A DNA stretch of 64,000 bases from Ascaris suum (GCA_013433145.1 CM024187.1:17721826-17785825), one strand, 5' to 3'; counted from the first letter of the stretch, positions 1 to 13,307 are shown. The notes: generated by a model not told the origin, from the sequence alone. Translations and numbers: made by a program.

Positions 1-2768
1 TCAGTACTTCCTCTTTCTATTCGTTATACAACACTGATCTGTCCAAAATATTCATCGATTTTGTAATTAATTGACATTGCAAGTAAGTAACTTATTATTA
101 CTTATATGAATACGGACTGGTTGCAAAAGATAGGGATTTCTCATTGCTTCTGACCAGCTAGCTGAGGAGTTGAAATGTAAAATAGCACCGCGCCAAACAA
201 TCTCTCCGGTTTGCTTTTGCTTCAAGGCGTATGATTTTCAGAATTACACTGCCATTACGTTCGTAATAAGCATAGGTGGGACAGTGCAGTCGGCACGTCT
301 CTGCATCACTTATTGGTTATCAACGCAACGCGATATGTTGAATTTATGTTGCGATATGATCGTTTTTGCAGTGAAATGTTTATGGGCGAGATCGGCTTTT
401 GCTCGTCTCTTGTTGCCTCTGCAGAAGTTCCACTCTGTGTACGTCTTTGATCATTAATACGATATTCATCAATTTTCATCCTTCGCGTATCCTAATAGTG
501 ATAGTTTTTTTTTTGGTCGAAAATGATTTTCTTTTCAGGAAAATTGAGTATTATCAAAAAAAAAAAAATTCTCAGCTTTTCCTCTAAATTTGTCACCAGA
601 ACGTGGAATGAAGACATCTGCGGTCGGCGTTTCGCTCTGATTCCTTCTTGACATCGTTTCATTTTTCGAAGAATATTTTCACCGAAATGAAAATTTTTCC
701 TCTCGGAGAAAATTTTTTCCCCTTATCATCTTCAGTGATTGAATTAATTTTTCCTTTTATCCTAGCTGCTGCTCTTTTTACGTTACAAATGCAAATCAAA
801 TGCTTGAGGCTTTTAATCTTGAGAACTTGAGAAAGTTGGCATTCACAAATGATATGCAAAGAGGTGAAATGAAAACAACTATAGCTGCTTCACTGTATAA
901 ATGAATCCATCATAAACATATAAATGTGACATTTGACTGCTGCTGATGGCGTTTCTTTGAACAACGCCCATCGACTTATTCGACGATGAATGAGATGCGC
1001 AATACAGGAATGTCTGTCTTTGACATAATCATATGAATATATCCCAAGCGGCAGTTTCTTTTCAAGTGAACAACGAAATATTGTTTTTGGCGATTACACA
1101 GTCCACGGTGCAAATTGTTGTGGTAAATGCGCTAGTAATTTCTTGTGTCTATCAAGCTAAGAACTACGACCAATCCTCTCATGCGAGTGCAACTGCGTTT
1201 ACTCTATTCGCACGGACACTTTGGAAACGCTCACTTCAGAGCTCATGTAATTCAGTCTTTCCTCAACATGCCACACCAACAACCTATGCGAACGTCACCT
1301 ATACTGCCTGTGGGATTGTTCACTCGGCAATGGGCCAACAAGTGTGTCACTGTGCTACGGCGAATAGGTGTGCACTGCTGCGCGTCTGCGCGCTCGTATT
1401 GTGAGGCGCACTGTTCTGCAGCCGTCTGCCTCCAGCTGACGCGCATGCCACATACATTTGTTTGCCGACCAAACCAGCAATCATCACCTCTTGCTTCCGC
1501 ACTTCCAGTACGACTTTCATTTCGTGCCGCTTTCTTTCCATTTTAACAAACAAACCGTTCAGGTTTGATGCCAACAAACCAGGCAATTAGTTTCTGGAAG
1601 CCGTTTCATATGCTGTTTGGTGCTATATTGATAAAGGTGCAGTTGAAAACGCTCGCTTGCCGGAAAGATTCCTTTATATGGCGGTTAGATGCACAAAATT
1701 CTGAAGCGTAATAGTAGGATGTTTTATTGTAGCGCATTAATCAATAAAATTCTCGAATATTTGTGTGTTATAATTAAGTTGTACCTAACCACAGTGTTTG
1801 ACAGCACTGGAAAAAAATGAAGCTAGTAGACCGAAGAGGTTTGTTGGCGACCAGAGTTATTAATTATTTCATGAACTTTTATACCCGTAAACGTAAGGTT
1901 GGCTATTTATGGAGATGTTCCTGTCGATTTTTTCTTCCAGTCAGAGGCATTTAGTTTCAGCATCAACCGACGAAACAGCGTTAAAGACTATTTCTGAAAA
2001 CGTTAATTATTATTCGATAGCCTGTGGAAAGTTTGATAATGAGGCGTATTGTTGAAACATTCTTAAATGGCAGGTGAAGTAACGATTGGAGCAGTATGAG
2101 CCTACATACTTGTTAAATACTGCGTTGTTGTTCTTTCCTTAAAAATTACATTTTTTTGTGAAACTATCTTCAGGACAGAGATTCGCATTTCAAGACCGAT
2201 GTGGCAATAATCACACTTCAACATCACTTGCATTTTAAACACGGGAGATATTAAATGCTTTTTACTTATCATTTTTTCTTCAAACAGTGTCCCCAACGTT
2301 TACAGTAACGTTTTTGCCCTGAAAATCGAACACCGACGTTATAGCGGAAATTTATCAGAGTGGAAAAGAAAAGAAACAGAACATGATGAAACGAAATTCA
2401 ACTAGTGAATATAATAAAACGGCATAAAACAAAAAATTGCAAAGGTGCGACAGAACGATTGAAAAGCGAACGTTCATTTGCTTTTTTCAGTCATTGCAGC
2501 ATTCCATTTCCTTCCGAAAAAATGTCGCAATATATCTTTGCTTGTCAAAACTTCTTTTCCAGAAATGTTTAACTGCATTGAGTAACTGTCGCTTCAGTTA
2601 GAAGATGTGTGTGGAAGCACCTCTACGTTGTAAGCGATAGGAAATTTGAAGATTTGGAAAATCAACATAGTTCTAACATCGTTTTCGAAACATTCTTTTA
2701 TGAGTTGAGAAGAGTGCTGGTTAGCTAAGCCGCTCGGTAATATCTTAGAGTGGGTGCAACAGGTAAAA
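1..2768. other. No assigned gene
   Basis: Mostly AT-rich. The segment 1150-1530 is richer in C and CG, with two overlapping + frames of 123 and 133 codons and a - frame of 79. None resembles a protein family and they overlap each other, so I did not call them. The segment could be a promoter-like region. Confidence 0.5.
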
Positions 2769-3311
2769 TTACTCCGGTGAGCGTGAAGGAGTAAATGTGA
2801 GGGATGGTTTCTGATTATAAAAAGGATAATGTGGGTTGTTGATCACTGGCATTAGCACCTCGAATGCGACGACGATTGTGATAACTGCGAACGCATAGAG
2901 CACACAGAATACAACCAACTCCCGTCCCTGAAATCGCAACCATTGTCTCCACTACTGATCTTATTGTTTCGATACCTCAAAAAATTGCTTTTCTTTTGGT
3001 CAGTTACCTTAATAAGTGACATTTTGAAACTGCTTCCTTAATCGTATGCCTCTTGATTCATTTATATTGTAAAACAGAACAGGAAGAACATATGTTTTTC
3101 GTTATTTTTAGCACTAGCAAAGTCCCATTTCAACTCGTCTCAGCATATGAATCATTTCCTTCACCCCTTCCAAGGTGGGGTTTTCATTGTCGTTTATCAT
3201 TTTACTATACCTAACTTCAGAGCTTAAAAACGATCTCCTTGGATTGAAAAGAATAACCTTGAGAGTGATTTCTTTCTCAGGAGCATCATCTTCGTCAGTC
3301 CATCCGCACAT
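2769..3311 (-). CDS. Possible two-exon small membrane protein, unrecognised
   Basis: I do not recognise this product. Exon 3311-3135 starts with an ATG that follows an in-frame stop and is 59 codons long (WTDEDDAPEKEITLKVILF near the start). Exon 2927-2769 has a strong acceptor (GATTTCAG), is in phase, and encodes a hydrophobic helix, ELVVFCVLYAFAVITIVVAF, then a short polar tail ending SRSPE. Together they would give a protein of about 111 residues with one membrane span near the C-terminus. The donor after exon 1 (GTTGAA) is poor, and without splicing the first frame stops six codons later. The helix exon is the better supported half. No AATAAA was seen just downstream. It could also be the last exon of a longer - strand gene. 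Confidence 0.33.
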
Positions 3312-6300
3312 TTGAGCCGTTCAGTTATTCAAATGATACAACTAACAGCTGGATGTAGACAGAGCTGGATGTAATTGAACAGAAATGATCGAAAGCCACT
3401 TATTGGTTCGTAGTTGTTGAGCGCGCATGAAGGGAATATGGAGCGCAGTGAAATGAGCTGGCAACAGAAGACAGACTGCAATAAATGATTCAGCCACGCT
3501 TTGGTTAGGAGAAATCCTTTACGCAAACTCCAACTTCGTGATCAATTTTTTTTAAAGTGGTGCTGCTATCTAAACCGAAATTGTTCGATCTTTTCCCAAC
3601 TGCTGTCTATGCGTCTGCTTGTTGAATTGTTACTTTGAAAGGTGCTGTGTGTATGGAAGTGTCTGTGCATTACTCTTCCGCAGCCACTCCTTTAGCTGAA
3701 GGACCAATATGTATGGAACTTCGTTGATCGAGCGCAATTCAAAACCAGTCCCTTGTGAAGGGGATTGATATTAAATAATAGAAAGTTAAAATCGAAAAAA
3801 TTCCAGTCTCTAACAAATCATCGCAAACTTTTCTCACTTCAACTGCGCAGCAATCGTGATTGTTATGCATTCATGGAAGGAGTCGGTACATTTGATGATA
3901 GCATTTCTCATAAACGGTAGAAGTTTATTACAGACAACCAAATCTCAGTGAAGCTGAATTTTGCACGCGGTTTATATACGGTGAATTGTTGTAAAAGTTG
4001 TTGCCTTTCTGCGCCTGAAAGCTTTATTTTATTCCACAACACTCGCAAAATTCAATCAACAGTCTACTTTCCTGACTCGTTAAAGTATTTTCCCAATAGC
4101 TCAACTGATATTCAATCCCTCTTCCCCATTATGACGAAATCTGTTAGTTTAAACCAGACTTTTTTTTCTTCAACTAGATGTTGTCGATGGAGGAAATTTC
4201 ATGGAAGCTATTTTTGAGGTGTTTTTTAACTTCTTTTCAAATTTCATCATCAGAAAGCCTGAAACTCTTCATCATTGTGAAGGACGATAAGTGGGTGGGA
4301 CAAAGCACAGAGAAAGTACAGTAGTTGCAAAACCCCAATTGGAGCTTTTCGGCCACATCTTTGCTAAATTTCGCAACATGCATTTTGACATACTGGTACC
4401 AAAGTCACAATGTGAAACTCGAAGAAATCGCTGAGCAATGGTTGAGGACTTTTGTCCAAAATGTTAAGCCATGTTCGAATTGTTTGCCGGGAATCCGGAG
4501 AGTCTAGGGTATTTAGGCGATTGCGATCAGCCGACGAATGTCATTCGGACAATAGGACCAGCTTAACCGGAGTCGAAATTCCTGAAGTTGAAGTTGTACA
4601 AACTAATTGCGGTAAGAGGTTTTTCCTTCAAGGCGGTAATTGGAAAACAAAAAAAGAATTGCAAAGTAGGATTTTAGAGCTTATGAGCCTCAGAAAAATC
4701 AAGCTGGCGAAAAAATGTAATCGATAAAAAACCTCAGCAATGGCCCGATCTGTCAGTTATCTATTGCCTCAACTAGAACTCGTAATTCTCTTCACAGGTG
4801 CATCGTTGAGGTGAGGTCGATTATAGAAAAATATCGCCAAGTTGTGCTCATTTGTCTTTAAAATTGCAGTTCGCCAATCACTTCATCAAGGCATCAATGC
4901 TTGGTCGTAGGCCTTTGCATCTGTTTGCCATAACAATTCGCGGAGATAAGCCGTATTCTTTTTGGAAACACTGTACAACAGCAACGGATTGCTAAGGAGC
5001 CAAATACGCGAAACAGCTTAGATTTCTGAAAGGCCTTGAAAATTTTAATGCACGTTGCAAGTTCTCGCATTTGCATATAAGATTGACGTGATGCCGTCTG
5101 CATGCGTTTGTGTGTATATCTGTGCATTTGTGCTTGTGTCTGTCTTTCCGTCCTTCTGCACCTCAGGAATTAAGGGTCTCGGAGTTGTGAGGTGGTATAA
5201 TTTACCCTATAAGGTGGGCAGAATTTACTGATTTCCAAAAAAGACGTGGCTAAAAATTTGCAGACGTTTTTCAAATGCTTACTGTATATTTTTAATTAGA
5301 CTCTTCATATTTTTTAACATAAGGCTTAGAAAAACGAGCCTTTCGCGCAGCATTCCACAGAGGTGCCAGATTCGGCTAAACATGCACACTATTTGCATTC
5401 AAACAGGCTGGAGAATATGCAGTTGTTGTTGGTTTATTTGCACAACAATTCGAATTGTTTCTGCCCGTTCCTATGTCTGAAATCATTTCGACGACTCGCG
5501 CTTAGCGCAGAATGAGCGAGCAATCGAGTAACTGCAAACGCGCTCGTGACTTCGCTCCGGTGCACTAGCATTGGATACTGCATCATTTGCGCAGCTGCCA
5601 TTTTCACCCTGACCAATGGTACTGGTCATTCCCGTGCCATGCGCATGCGCCTAGGTCATTTGATTTGTACTACGGCTACTCGCACTCCGACTCGTTGCAC
5701 TGAAATCCTTTATACGTTGAATTTTATATTGTTTATGCAATAGCAATAACGGTGATTCTATTGCGTTCTAAGATGAGCAGAAGGTCAAGCGGTTTACTTT
5801 TAAACAAAGTGCTGAGTCAATTAATTCGGATGTGGAAGACGTAACGAACAAGTTGAACTCATTTAATTCGTTGAATTTTCTTCGACATATTTTTTGCTGT
5901 TTTTTTGCGAACTGAGGTTTCGAAATTTTATTTTTATCCACATTATAACGGTTTTTAAATTCCAACTTTCAAAAGTCCCTTGAAATGTAGGGTTTAGAAT
6001 TGGAAGATTTTTTGGTTTTTTAGGCTATCGGCGCACGTTTTTATTAGTAGTCACACAATCAATTATTATGACGGCCGGAACTTCATTTCCATTATGTGTT
6101 CTAAGTTAGTGTTTGTGACGAGTAATAAAATGAAGGGAAGGGAAGAGGGTAGCAGCTTGTTAAGTGGAGGAAAAAAAATGAATGAATTGAATGTTTTTGA
6201 TACAAAGAACTTTGCATGCCAACACAGAAGACAACAGAGAAAAATAATGGAAATAATGGCTTTAACAAATGCACCCAGCCTACTGAATGTGTGAAAAGAC

Positions 6301-7568
6301 GGCCACTCAGCAGTCCCTCCGGAGGATAAAAGGTAAGAGGTGGAGGGAGGGAAGTGGAGGGGTGGGGGAGGACCGAACGTGCACTCAAGTGGCTTATGAT
6401 TATTTCCGGTTTGAAGTTTATTTGTCCTCTCGAAGTTTGCTCTCCCCTTCTAAACTGATTTCTCCATGAATCTGCAAATCAAAGAGATGCTGCAGTCTCA
6501 TAAATGTGATTTGCAGAAAGCAGCTTTTCACGCACACTAGAACGAATGGCCGCGTTTTGTGCTTCACTGATATTATATGTGGTAAACCAGACTTGTGACG
6601 TTTGCAGCAGTATATAACTGGGAGGGAATGAATGCCATAGTCGTTACTCCTCGAAGCTTTTTTTAGCTTCTTCTTTAAAAATAAAGGAAGAGGAACGGTA
6701 CAGATGGCAATTTAGGAACCTTATGTGACCACAAGATCATGAACGAGAAAGGAAGTTGAACCTCAGCGGCTCATCCTCTCTCCGCCTCCCAGACAGGAAA
6801 TCGGGAAAGAGAGGCTTTGCGGCGTTTCTGCAAAAGCATTCTAGCCTAAGCAAGCGTGAAACGAAGACCGAGGCTCGTGCCTCGTCTTGTCAACGCTTTG
6901 TTGGTCTGTATAAGTGATAATCCGGCATATAAGTCATTTTGATATATTAGGCAATCAGGCAAAAAAACATCCCATTTAAGGAATATAAAGCCCCTCGAAA
7001 TAAGAATGCTGGTAACCAAATGAGAGTCAAAAAGTTCAATCCATAATGAACGCAATCTTCACTTTCTATTTCGGCTAAGCTGCTCAACAGAATTAGGGAC
7101 TTTTAGACAACAATTGTGGAAACTTCAACGGACACCGCGACCCCATCTGAAACCATTCGACACTTTGTTTCAGTAGCGTATGGGCAAGTAACATGAACGC
7201 AAATGACTGGAAGAGAAAAAGCGACCAGATCGCCTTGGTCGGCCACTGGCACCGTGTGAGGCATACAAATATCTTCATAGCTGTAGCAACTGTTGCGTTT
7301 GCTGCGGCAACATGCTCAGTGGTTTCTGATATAGCAAACTGAAGTTCACATCCGTGAACCCCAAACTCCTAACACTGGCAGATATTGCCCTGGAGAATTT
7401 CCAGAAAATTGATCAAGGCGTGCTTCAAATGCCCATCGGTTCGGATAGGTTTTGAATTTAGGGAAACTTGGTTTTAATGATTTGTCCGGGCGAACCGGAC
7501 GAATTTTGCTAGTTGCGAAGAACTTTTCGACTGGGTAATGATTATATGCAAGGTTTTTATGGTTTTAG
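3312..7568. other. No assigned gene
   Basis: A + frame at 4452-4727 (91 codons, starting at an ATG; contains VEIPEVEVVQTNCGKRFF) is the only one with a protein-like feel; no family recognised. 5430-5720 is CG-rich with GCGCATGCGC near 5640 and may be regulatory. 6126-6372 is a G/A-rich tract on the + strand. Confidence 0.45.
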
Positions 7569-8027
7569 ATGCGCAAGCAGCTTCCGGTGTGATGGCGATC
7601 GTTCGCGTCATCTTTCTGTTAATACGCTGCTATGCTTTATTACCGGTCAGTTTCACCGATTCTGGAAATTCCGCAGAATCATTGGTAGGTTTTTTGTCGA
7701 AGTATCCTTATTCGTATGAGATTATACGGTTTGTAGGTCGTAGAATTAGTTAATAAGTGCTGGTTAATTTGATCCATTAAAAAAAATAGAGGTTTTAAGC
7801 GCTGATATTATATTAGATGATTTTAACAAAAATTTAAGCGTTTCGATTTTTCGTTGCCGGAATTCGTTATTGACTGACACAGTCTGGCTTCTTGTTTTCA
7901 GGGCAGTCGCACCTTGTTGAAACTCACTGAATTCTTCCACGCGAAAAATCTTTCACTGTTCAAACGGTCGGATTTTTTTTCCAATTTAGAAACGGTTGGA
8001 ATCATCCGCTTTTCTTTTATAGACTGA
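7569..8027 (+). CDS. Possible exon pair, unrecognised
   Basis: Two open segments with good splice signals: 7569-7684 (acceptor GGTTTTAG, donor GTAGGT) and 7902-8027 (acceptor TTGTTTTCAG, ending in TGA). Read in phase, they give a hydrophobic stretch (VMAIVRVIFLLIRCYALL) followed by SRTLLKLTEFFHAKNLSLF. I recognise no family. Another frame of the first segment is also open, so the reading is not unique. This may be the 3' end of a + strand gene or chance. Confidence 0.2.
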
Positions 8028-8053
8028 AAGAGTTGATGTTTAAAGGAAAGTTG

Positions 8054-9007
8054 TCACACATTAAGGAAATGGTAGGACTCAACGAGAAGTACTCGTTTTA
8101 AGCAAGGAGTGATAAAGACCTGACAGATCCTAAAGCATACATGACCACTATCACATATTATCATTAGAGTTGCATTGATTAGATGAAACTGTCGCCTAAA
8201 GTCATCGTGATGTGCTGAATCCTCCCTCTTCTCTCCTCCACCCCCCCCCCCCCAAAAAAAAAAAGAAACGCTACAGTCGGAGCTGCCTAATGCGGCCTTT
8301 GCTTTTGTCGCTGAAACAGTCTCATTTATTTTTGTACCTGAATGGTCACAGATCTGCGAGAGATTAATAACCGTGGAAGCTTGCGCGTAGGTGAAACCAC
8401 ATTTGCTTTTTTCGGCACCAAAAAATCGGTGGCAATTAGCTGATAGACCTATCTTTCTGTTCGACCGAGTTAATTCTAAGTAATAAAAGTGCTTCTCGGC
8501 TCTCATCGATAATGCTTCCATGCATTTTAATGCAAAACATATCAAATAATGTGTTACTGCATTTCTTTTCGATACCTGCTGGACTGCGACAATCACTGTT
8601 TCCTTCTTATATTTGAAGAGAGGGTAGAGAGTAGGCAGGAGGGAAATGAGTGGGTGGTGGCATGATATACGTGCGATTTCTATCAACTAAGCGAGTGTTG
8701 GTTTCTGGATCAGCTGTTGTTTCCATGCAGGGCGTTGGCGCGACAAGAATTGTTGACTTTTGTTCGGCGGACTTTTTCGCGTAGTCAAGAAGGGTGAAAG
8801 GCTGAACGTGAGCAAAAGCATTTGCTTGATCTTGGCAAAGCCGAGAAGAACATCGGCGTGTTTTGAGCTAAGTAAATAAAGGAAGTAGTTCTCGTTGTAG
8901 TGCTGATCGACACCATATCGAAAACAGCGAATCCACAAAATGTGGATTGATATAGCATAGTCACCTCGTAACCTGATGCGAAACTTTTCGGCTTCTTTAT
9001 AGAACAT
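8054..9007 (-). pseudogene. Long open frame with one internal stop, unrecognised
   Basis: One - strand frame runs from an ATG at 9007 to a stop at 8054 with a single interrupting TAG at 8689-8687: 106 codons before it and 210 codons after. In a genome this AT-rich about 19 stops would be expected over this length. The first part has RIRLRGDYAISIHILWIRCF and SSKHADVLLGFAKIKQ. The second crosses a poly-C/poly-A tract at 8241-8264, read as FFFW plus a glycine run, which argues against uninterrupted coding there. It may be an old gene with a disabling stop, exons plus introns that happen to stay open, or chance. No family is recognised. Confidence 0.25.
8241..8264. repeat. C13-A11 homopolymer junction
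   Basis: Thirteen C followed by eleven A inside the long - strand frame at 8054-9007; length uncertain by nature. Confidence 0.9.
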
Positions 9008-10841
9008 GTTGCTGATTGAGGTTTAGTTCAAATCAGGCTGCTTGATTTTGAAATTGTTCAAAAAAAAAAATCTCTTTCTATTAGTCGGCGGACGACTCGG
9101 TAGAGCGGAAGAACTCTTTAGTCGTAACCGCTGAGATCTTGCTTTTCTGCAGTGTTCTTTATTACATTATTAAAATTTTTACTCATTTCTAACTTTTTAG
9201 TTCTTCTTCCAAACCTGTTCTCTGTTTTGCGCTTTTTCTCTGTCAGAAAGCCGTCTCTGAAATTTACACAGCGGAAGCTTCCGATATCTTTTGTCTTATG
9301 AAGTAATTTCATTACATCGAAGCAGTCGTAAAAATCAAAATGCTATCTGATCGACTCACTCGAATGGTTTTATAACTGAAATTTGCATTTCATTACACTT
9401 CTGCAATGTTTTCAATTCTTCTCCATATTCAATCACCGAAAAGAAAGAAAGGATGGGTGCAATCCTCTGTCCTTTAGCTGGTCTCACTGCTCGAACCACT
9501 CCAGATTGCGTCCCGACGGTCGCGCACAATACTCGATCTCAAATAGGGTATGTTGTGAGATGGTCAACAACCAGCACCCCGAGAATGTTGATCCTCTAGG
9601 CGCCAGATCCTAACTCGTCCCAAAGAACAGAATTGGAATAAACCCTGCTGTGTAGCCTCTTTTACGACCTGCGGAGCGTTTGGACATGCAAGTTTCTTGT
9701 GCAGAGTCGACGGGATGAACCTGCTTTGCATGGATAAAAGTCCTTTAGGGCTGATATTGTTTCGCATCTGTTTCCGTCTTTCCCCTGTTATGCGCAGCAA
9801 CAGTAAACACGGATGCAATGTGTACAAAAGAAGAAGAAACGACCGTAACCGCAGTGAAGAGGATTATTGATGAAGTAATTTTTGAGCATTTCGTTGATAA
9901 ACAATCGCTGATAAAAGCCCTGTGCTGATTTCGTTCCCAGTCTTTCGCAGCGCTTTTTTTCGTTAATTTCATCAAGTAATAATGAGGACGGTTTATGTTC
10001 ATAACTTTAGGAGGCCACTCCCAACGTCAGTACTTTGAAGAATGGTTCTGCTGCGACCAAATTTGTGCTCACATATTCAGGTTTGCTGTTTGTTCATTTT
10101 AAATGATGATATTGAATGCCTGTTCTTTTTCTAGAACGCCATTGTAACACCATAAAGTATGGCGCCGGAAGTTGGCTGTGAAAAAGCTGCGTTGTGTTAA
10201 GTCATATGACCTAATACTCTATCCCGGGGGCAAATTTTGAGGCAAAATCTTAGAAGCATATTGCATTCGGTGTGGTGAAACAATGTTTCACAGCGTGGAT
10301 CGATGGCTGGGTTAAGTCAGAGAGTTAGAAGTGCCCATACCTGGCCCATATTGAAAATATTTGTTCGTACCCCCGAAGTGTGTTCCTACCTGCCATCCTG
10401 TCGTGCATGCGATATGTAGATGTGCGGATTCGATATTAAAAATGTCTCTATTTCAATCGCAGGCGTTATCTGAGACTGCATGTTTTACATGCTAACTACA
10501 TAGTGCGTTGACGCGTTGACCCAAGGGGGTATAAACACAAAAAAACAGCCACAGAAAGTAGTAGAAGCTTTCGTTGGTCGGATCAAGTGTCGTGATTCGC
10601 AGTCAGAAGCTAATCCTGCTCAGTAATTAATTTACATCATGGCTGAAGCGACTGCTCGCCAAAATTATTTGTAAAAACCGTTTTTGCCGCTTTCTCGATG
10701 AAACCATTTAAAGTGCGACTTTGTCGATGTTCTCTGTAGTTGATAATGATGTGACCATTATATATCACGCCTGATTCAAGAACCGATGGCTTACCTTTTC
10801 ACCTTTGATTCGGAAATGTCCTGCTGACAGTTTCATAGGCT

Positions 10842-11005
10842 ACTGTTTACCACCTCACACTTAGCCGCAAAAGCCGCATGGTTCACCTTCTGGCACTCAG
10901 TCCCACAGTCTGTTGTTTACCATCTCGCACATAACTCCATGACCAATTGTTGACACGTCACAACCCTACAGTCCATTGTACACCTCACAGTTAACCGCTT
11001 CTCGG
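10842..11005 (+). repeat. Degenerate tandem repeat, about 65-bp unit, three copies
   Basis: Similar phrases recur at about 10842 (GTTTACCACCTCACACTTAG), 10914 (GTTTACCATCTCGCACATAA) and 10978 (TGTACACCTCACAGTTAA). The copies are clearly diverged. Confidence 0.55.
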
Positions 11006-12171
11006 CACATCGAAAATCCTGGAAACAATGCTGGCTGATGTCGACCCTTAGTTCATTTTCCTGAAGTAAAATTACAGGACGATTTTTTGATGAGGCGGAA
11101 CTAACTCGCAGTTTCGTAAATTTACTCAGGCGAATTTTAGAGGTTTTTTCCGAACGAAGCGGACAGATTTTGCAGAATGCTTTTGAAAAAAAAAAACTTC
11201 AAAAAAGTTCTTAGTGAATGGACTGGTAAGAATGTTAGAAAAATTCAGTTTTGTTTCACATCCAGCTGCTTGCAAAAAAATCCCCTTGCTGATCCCTTAC
11301 TGCCTTTTTGTTGTCGCTAATTCATCAGAAGTGGTGAATTGTAACCAGTTTGAGGTATAGGCGAACGTCCCATAGCGCACATTGCACTCATCCATTGCAC
11401 GAACGCAACCGTAGCGTTTATGCTTGGCACTTTGAAATCAAAAAGCGCCTGATTGGCGATGTCTCGACTTCAAACCAGAAAAGTTAGGACTAATCCAATC
11501 AGTAATCAAGCCACTTACACGCATGGTGAGGGTCGTAGTGCAATTGGGATACGGCGGCATGATGTATTTTTCACTACATGACCAATGGTAGATACTTGCT
11601 GTGTAGTGACGTTACAGCTGATAACCGTGGGCATGCGCATTTGAAAAGAGGCGAATTTCTTTTATAAGTTGAGTTGTTTCGGGTACGGGGAATACACACG
11701 CTAGGGTTCTTGCATATAACTTAGTTTTTTTTTTCAGACTGATAACTGGTAAAATATTCAGGTGTCGGATGGACTTTTTTCACAGCCCGAGTTGTTTTGA
11801 TCCAAAAAATATAACTAGCAAAAAAACTCTTTCATAGTTGTTTTGAAACACGAATTATGAACACTAAATTTCACATCTATAGCGTTCTTCTTTTTTTCAT
11901 GAGTTGAGATTGAATTTTATATGATCGCAATTGCTTCCGATCGACGGATTGCAAATCTCGAAGTTTACGACCCTTCGTGGAATGATAGAATGGAGAGACT
12001 GCTTTTATCTTAGTTAGGTTCCTGTGAGCCAGGGATTATGCGCACCAATTTTCACACTTGTAGGTTTCCTAGGACCTGCTGAGAAAACGCTAGAGACACG
12101 TGCAAACAGAGGGACCACCCGAAATCGCATTGCGTTTTGCACCATGATGCAAAGACGCATAGTAAGTTTTC

Positions 12172-12420
12172 GTGCGGAACCTGCCGCTTTTTATAAGTCC
12201 TCATGGGAGGTCAATTCTCTTGCGGGGATGAAGGCACGTTTTGAATAAGTGTGCGCCTTAGGCGGATGCATGAATTAAATGGAGAGATGTTTGTAAACGG
12301 AAACTGCCGTTTTTATAGATCCTCCTCATGGGAGACCGGTCTCTTACGGGCATGAAGGCGCGTTTTCAAGAAGGCGCCACAGGCGGATGCGTGGGTGAAG
12401 TGGAGGAATATTTAAAAAAG
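12172..12420 (+). repeat. Diverged tandem duplication, about 120-bp unit, two copies
   Basis: Copy 1 is about 12172-12297, copy 2 about 12298-12420. Shared blocks in the same order are CTGCCG, TTTTTATA, CTCATGGGAG, ATGAAGGC, CGTTTT and AGGCGGATG, with scattered substitutions and small indels between them. No protein frame spans both copies. Confidence 0.75.
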
Positions 12421-13020
12421 GGTATTTTGGCATAGGGGACGTGGTAACAATCTCGAATTTCGCTAGTCGTTTTTGAGAAATAATTTTGGGCTCAACAACA
12501 CAACTTGAATAATTTTCTGGACGACGTTCAGACCCTTTGTTGTACTTCAGGCGCTTTCGCTGGGCTTATCGCATGTGCCAAAATTATTTCTTGAGACGCT
12601 CCACGTCTCTGCCCCCTCTCCCTCCCATCTCTCCTTAATCTGATTGGATCCTTATTTTCGTGTGACAATTCATTGTCGCATTTAAGCCATCACGAATCAC
12701 GAAAGAGCTGCCCTAACAAGTACAGTAAAATAAAGTTTTGGGGAGAGATCGATGCAGTTATTGATTGTCCCATGAAATTTCAGCGCCGTGCTTGCCTTAT
12801 TCGGCAATTGAAAATACTGGAGGAACTAGTGGATATATCCACACGCACCCATGCACTCGCGCACATACATATGCGCACATGCTCGCATGCTAATAGAGAT
12901 GATGACGCTAATAAGTGCATTAAAATGCGCACATATTTGCGAGGCTATCGTGGCTGTTATGCGTTTCTGCGGTAAGCATATTTATGCAAACAAGTAGCGA
13001 GTTAAAATAAAGTGCTGCAG

Positions 13021-13307
13021 AGAACAAGCTGCAGAATGGAAGTCTACAGAAAGAAGAACAAAGAGCAGATTTGTTGGGCAGTGGCAGCCAGGAAGTACGT
13101 GACGAGGAGGAAGAGGAAGAAGATGGCGGTGATAGCGATGTCAGTGAGGAAAGGTAGCGTTGTTTACAATACCGCTTTTCTTTGCCATCGTTAACAGTTT
13201 GAAATCTCAGCTCGACCCCTAATAAATGGCGATTTTGCAGCTCCTGGATAGAACCGAACTCAGCACGTGCACTCTTAGCTTACGAACAGTTGCTCAGGAA
13301 ATTTTAA
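13021..13307 (+). CDS. Likely last two coding exons of an unidentified gene with acidic C-terminus
   Basis: Exon 13021-13153 and exon 13241-13307, separated by an 87-bp intron with a GTAGCG donor and a strong TTTTGCAG acceptor, join in phase. They encode NKLQNGSLQKEEQRADLLG, then a run of glutamates and aspartates (DEEEEEEDGGDSDVSEE), then SSWIEPNSARALLAYEQLL and a TAA stop. An AATAAA lies 33 bases after the stop, as expected for a 3' end. A possible upstream piece at about 12783-12828 reads RRACLIRQLKILEEL after a TTTCAG acceptor, but the link is uncertain. Similar acidic tails occur in several membrane and nuclear proteins; I cannot name the family. The 5' exons presumably lie within 7-12.7 kb. 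Confidence 0.45.

Larger units (their letters stand above)
9008..13020. other. No assigned gene; repeats present
   Basis: Apart from the degenerate repeats at 10.8-11.0 kb and the duplication at 12.2-12.4 kb I see no supported exon. If the acidic 13.0-kb exons are real, some of their 5' exons should lie here. Confidence 0.45.

Noticed and set aside
1033..1586. Three overlapping frames of 79-133 codons in a CG-rich segment
   Set aside because: Mutually exclusive, low-similarity and without splice support; better explained by fewer stops in GC-richer DNA.
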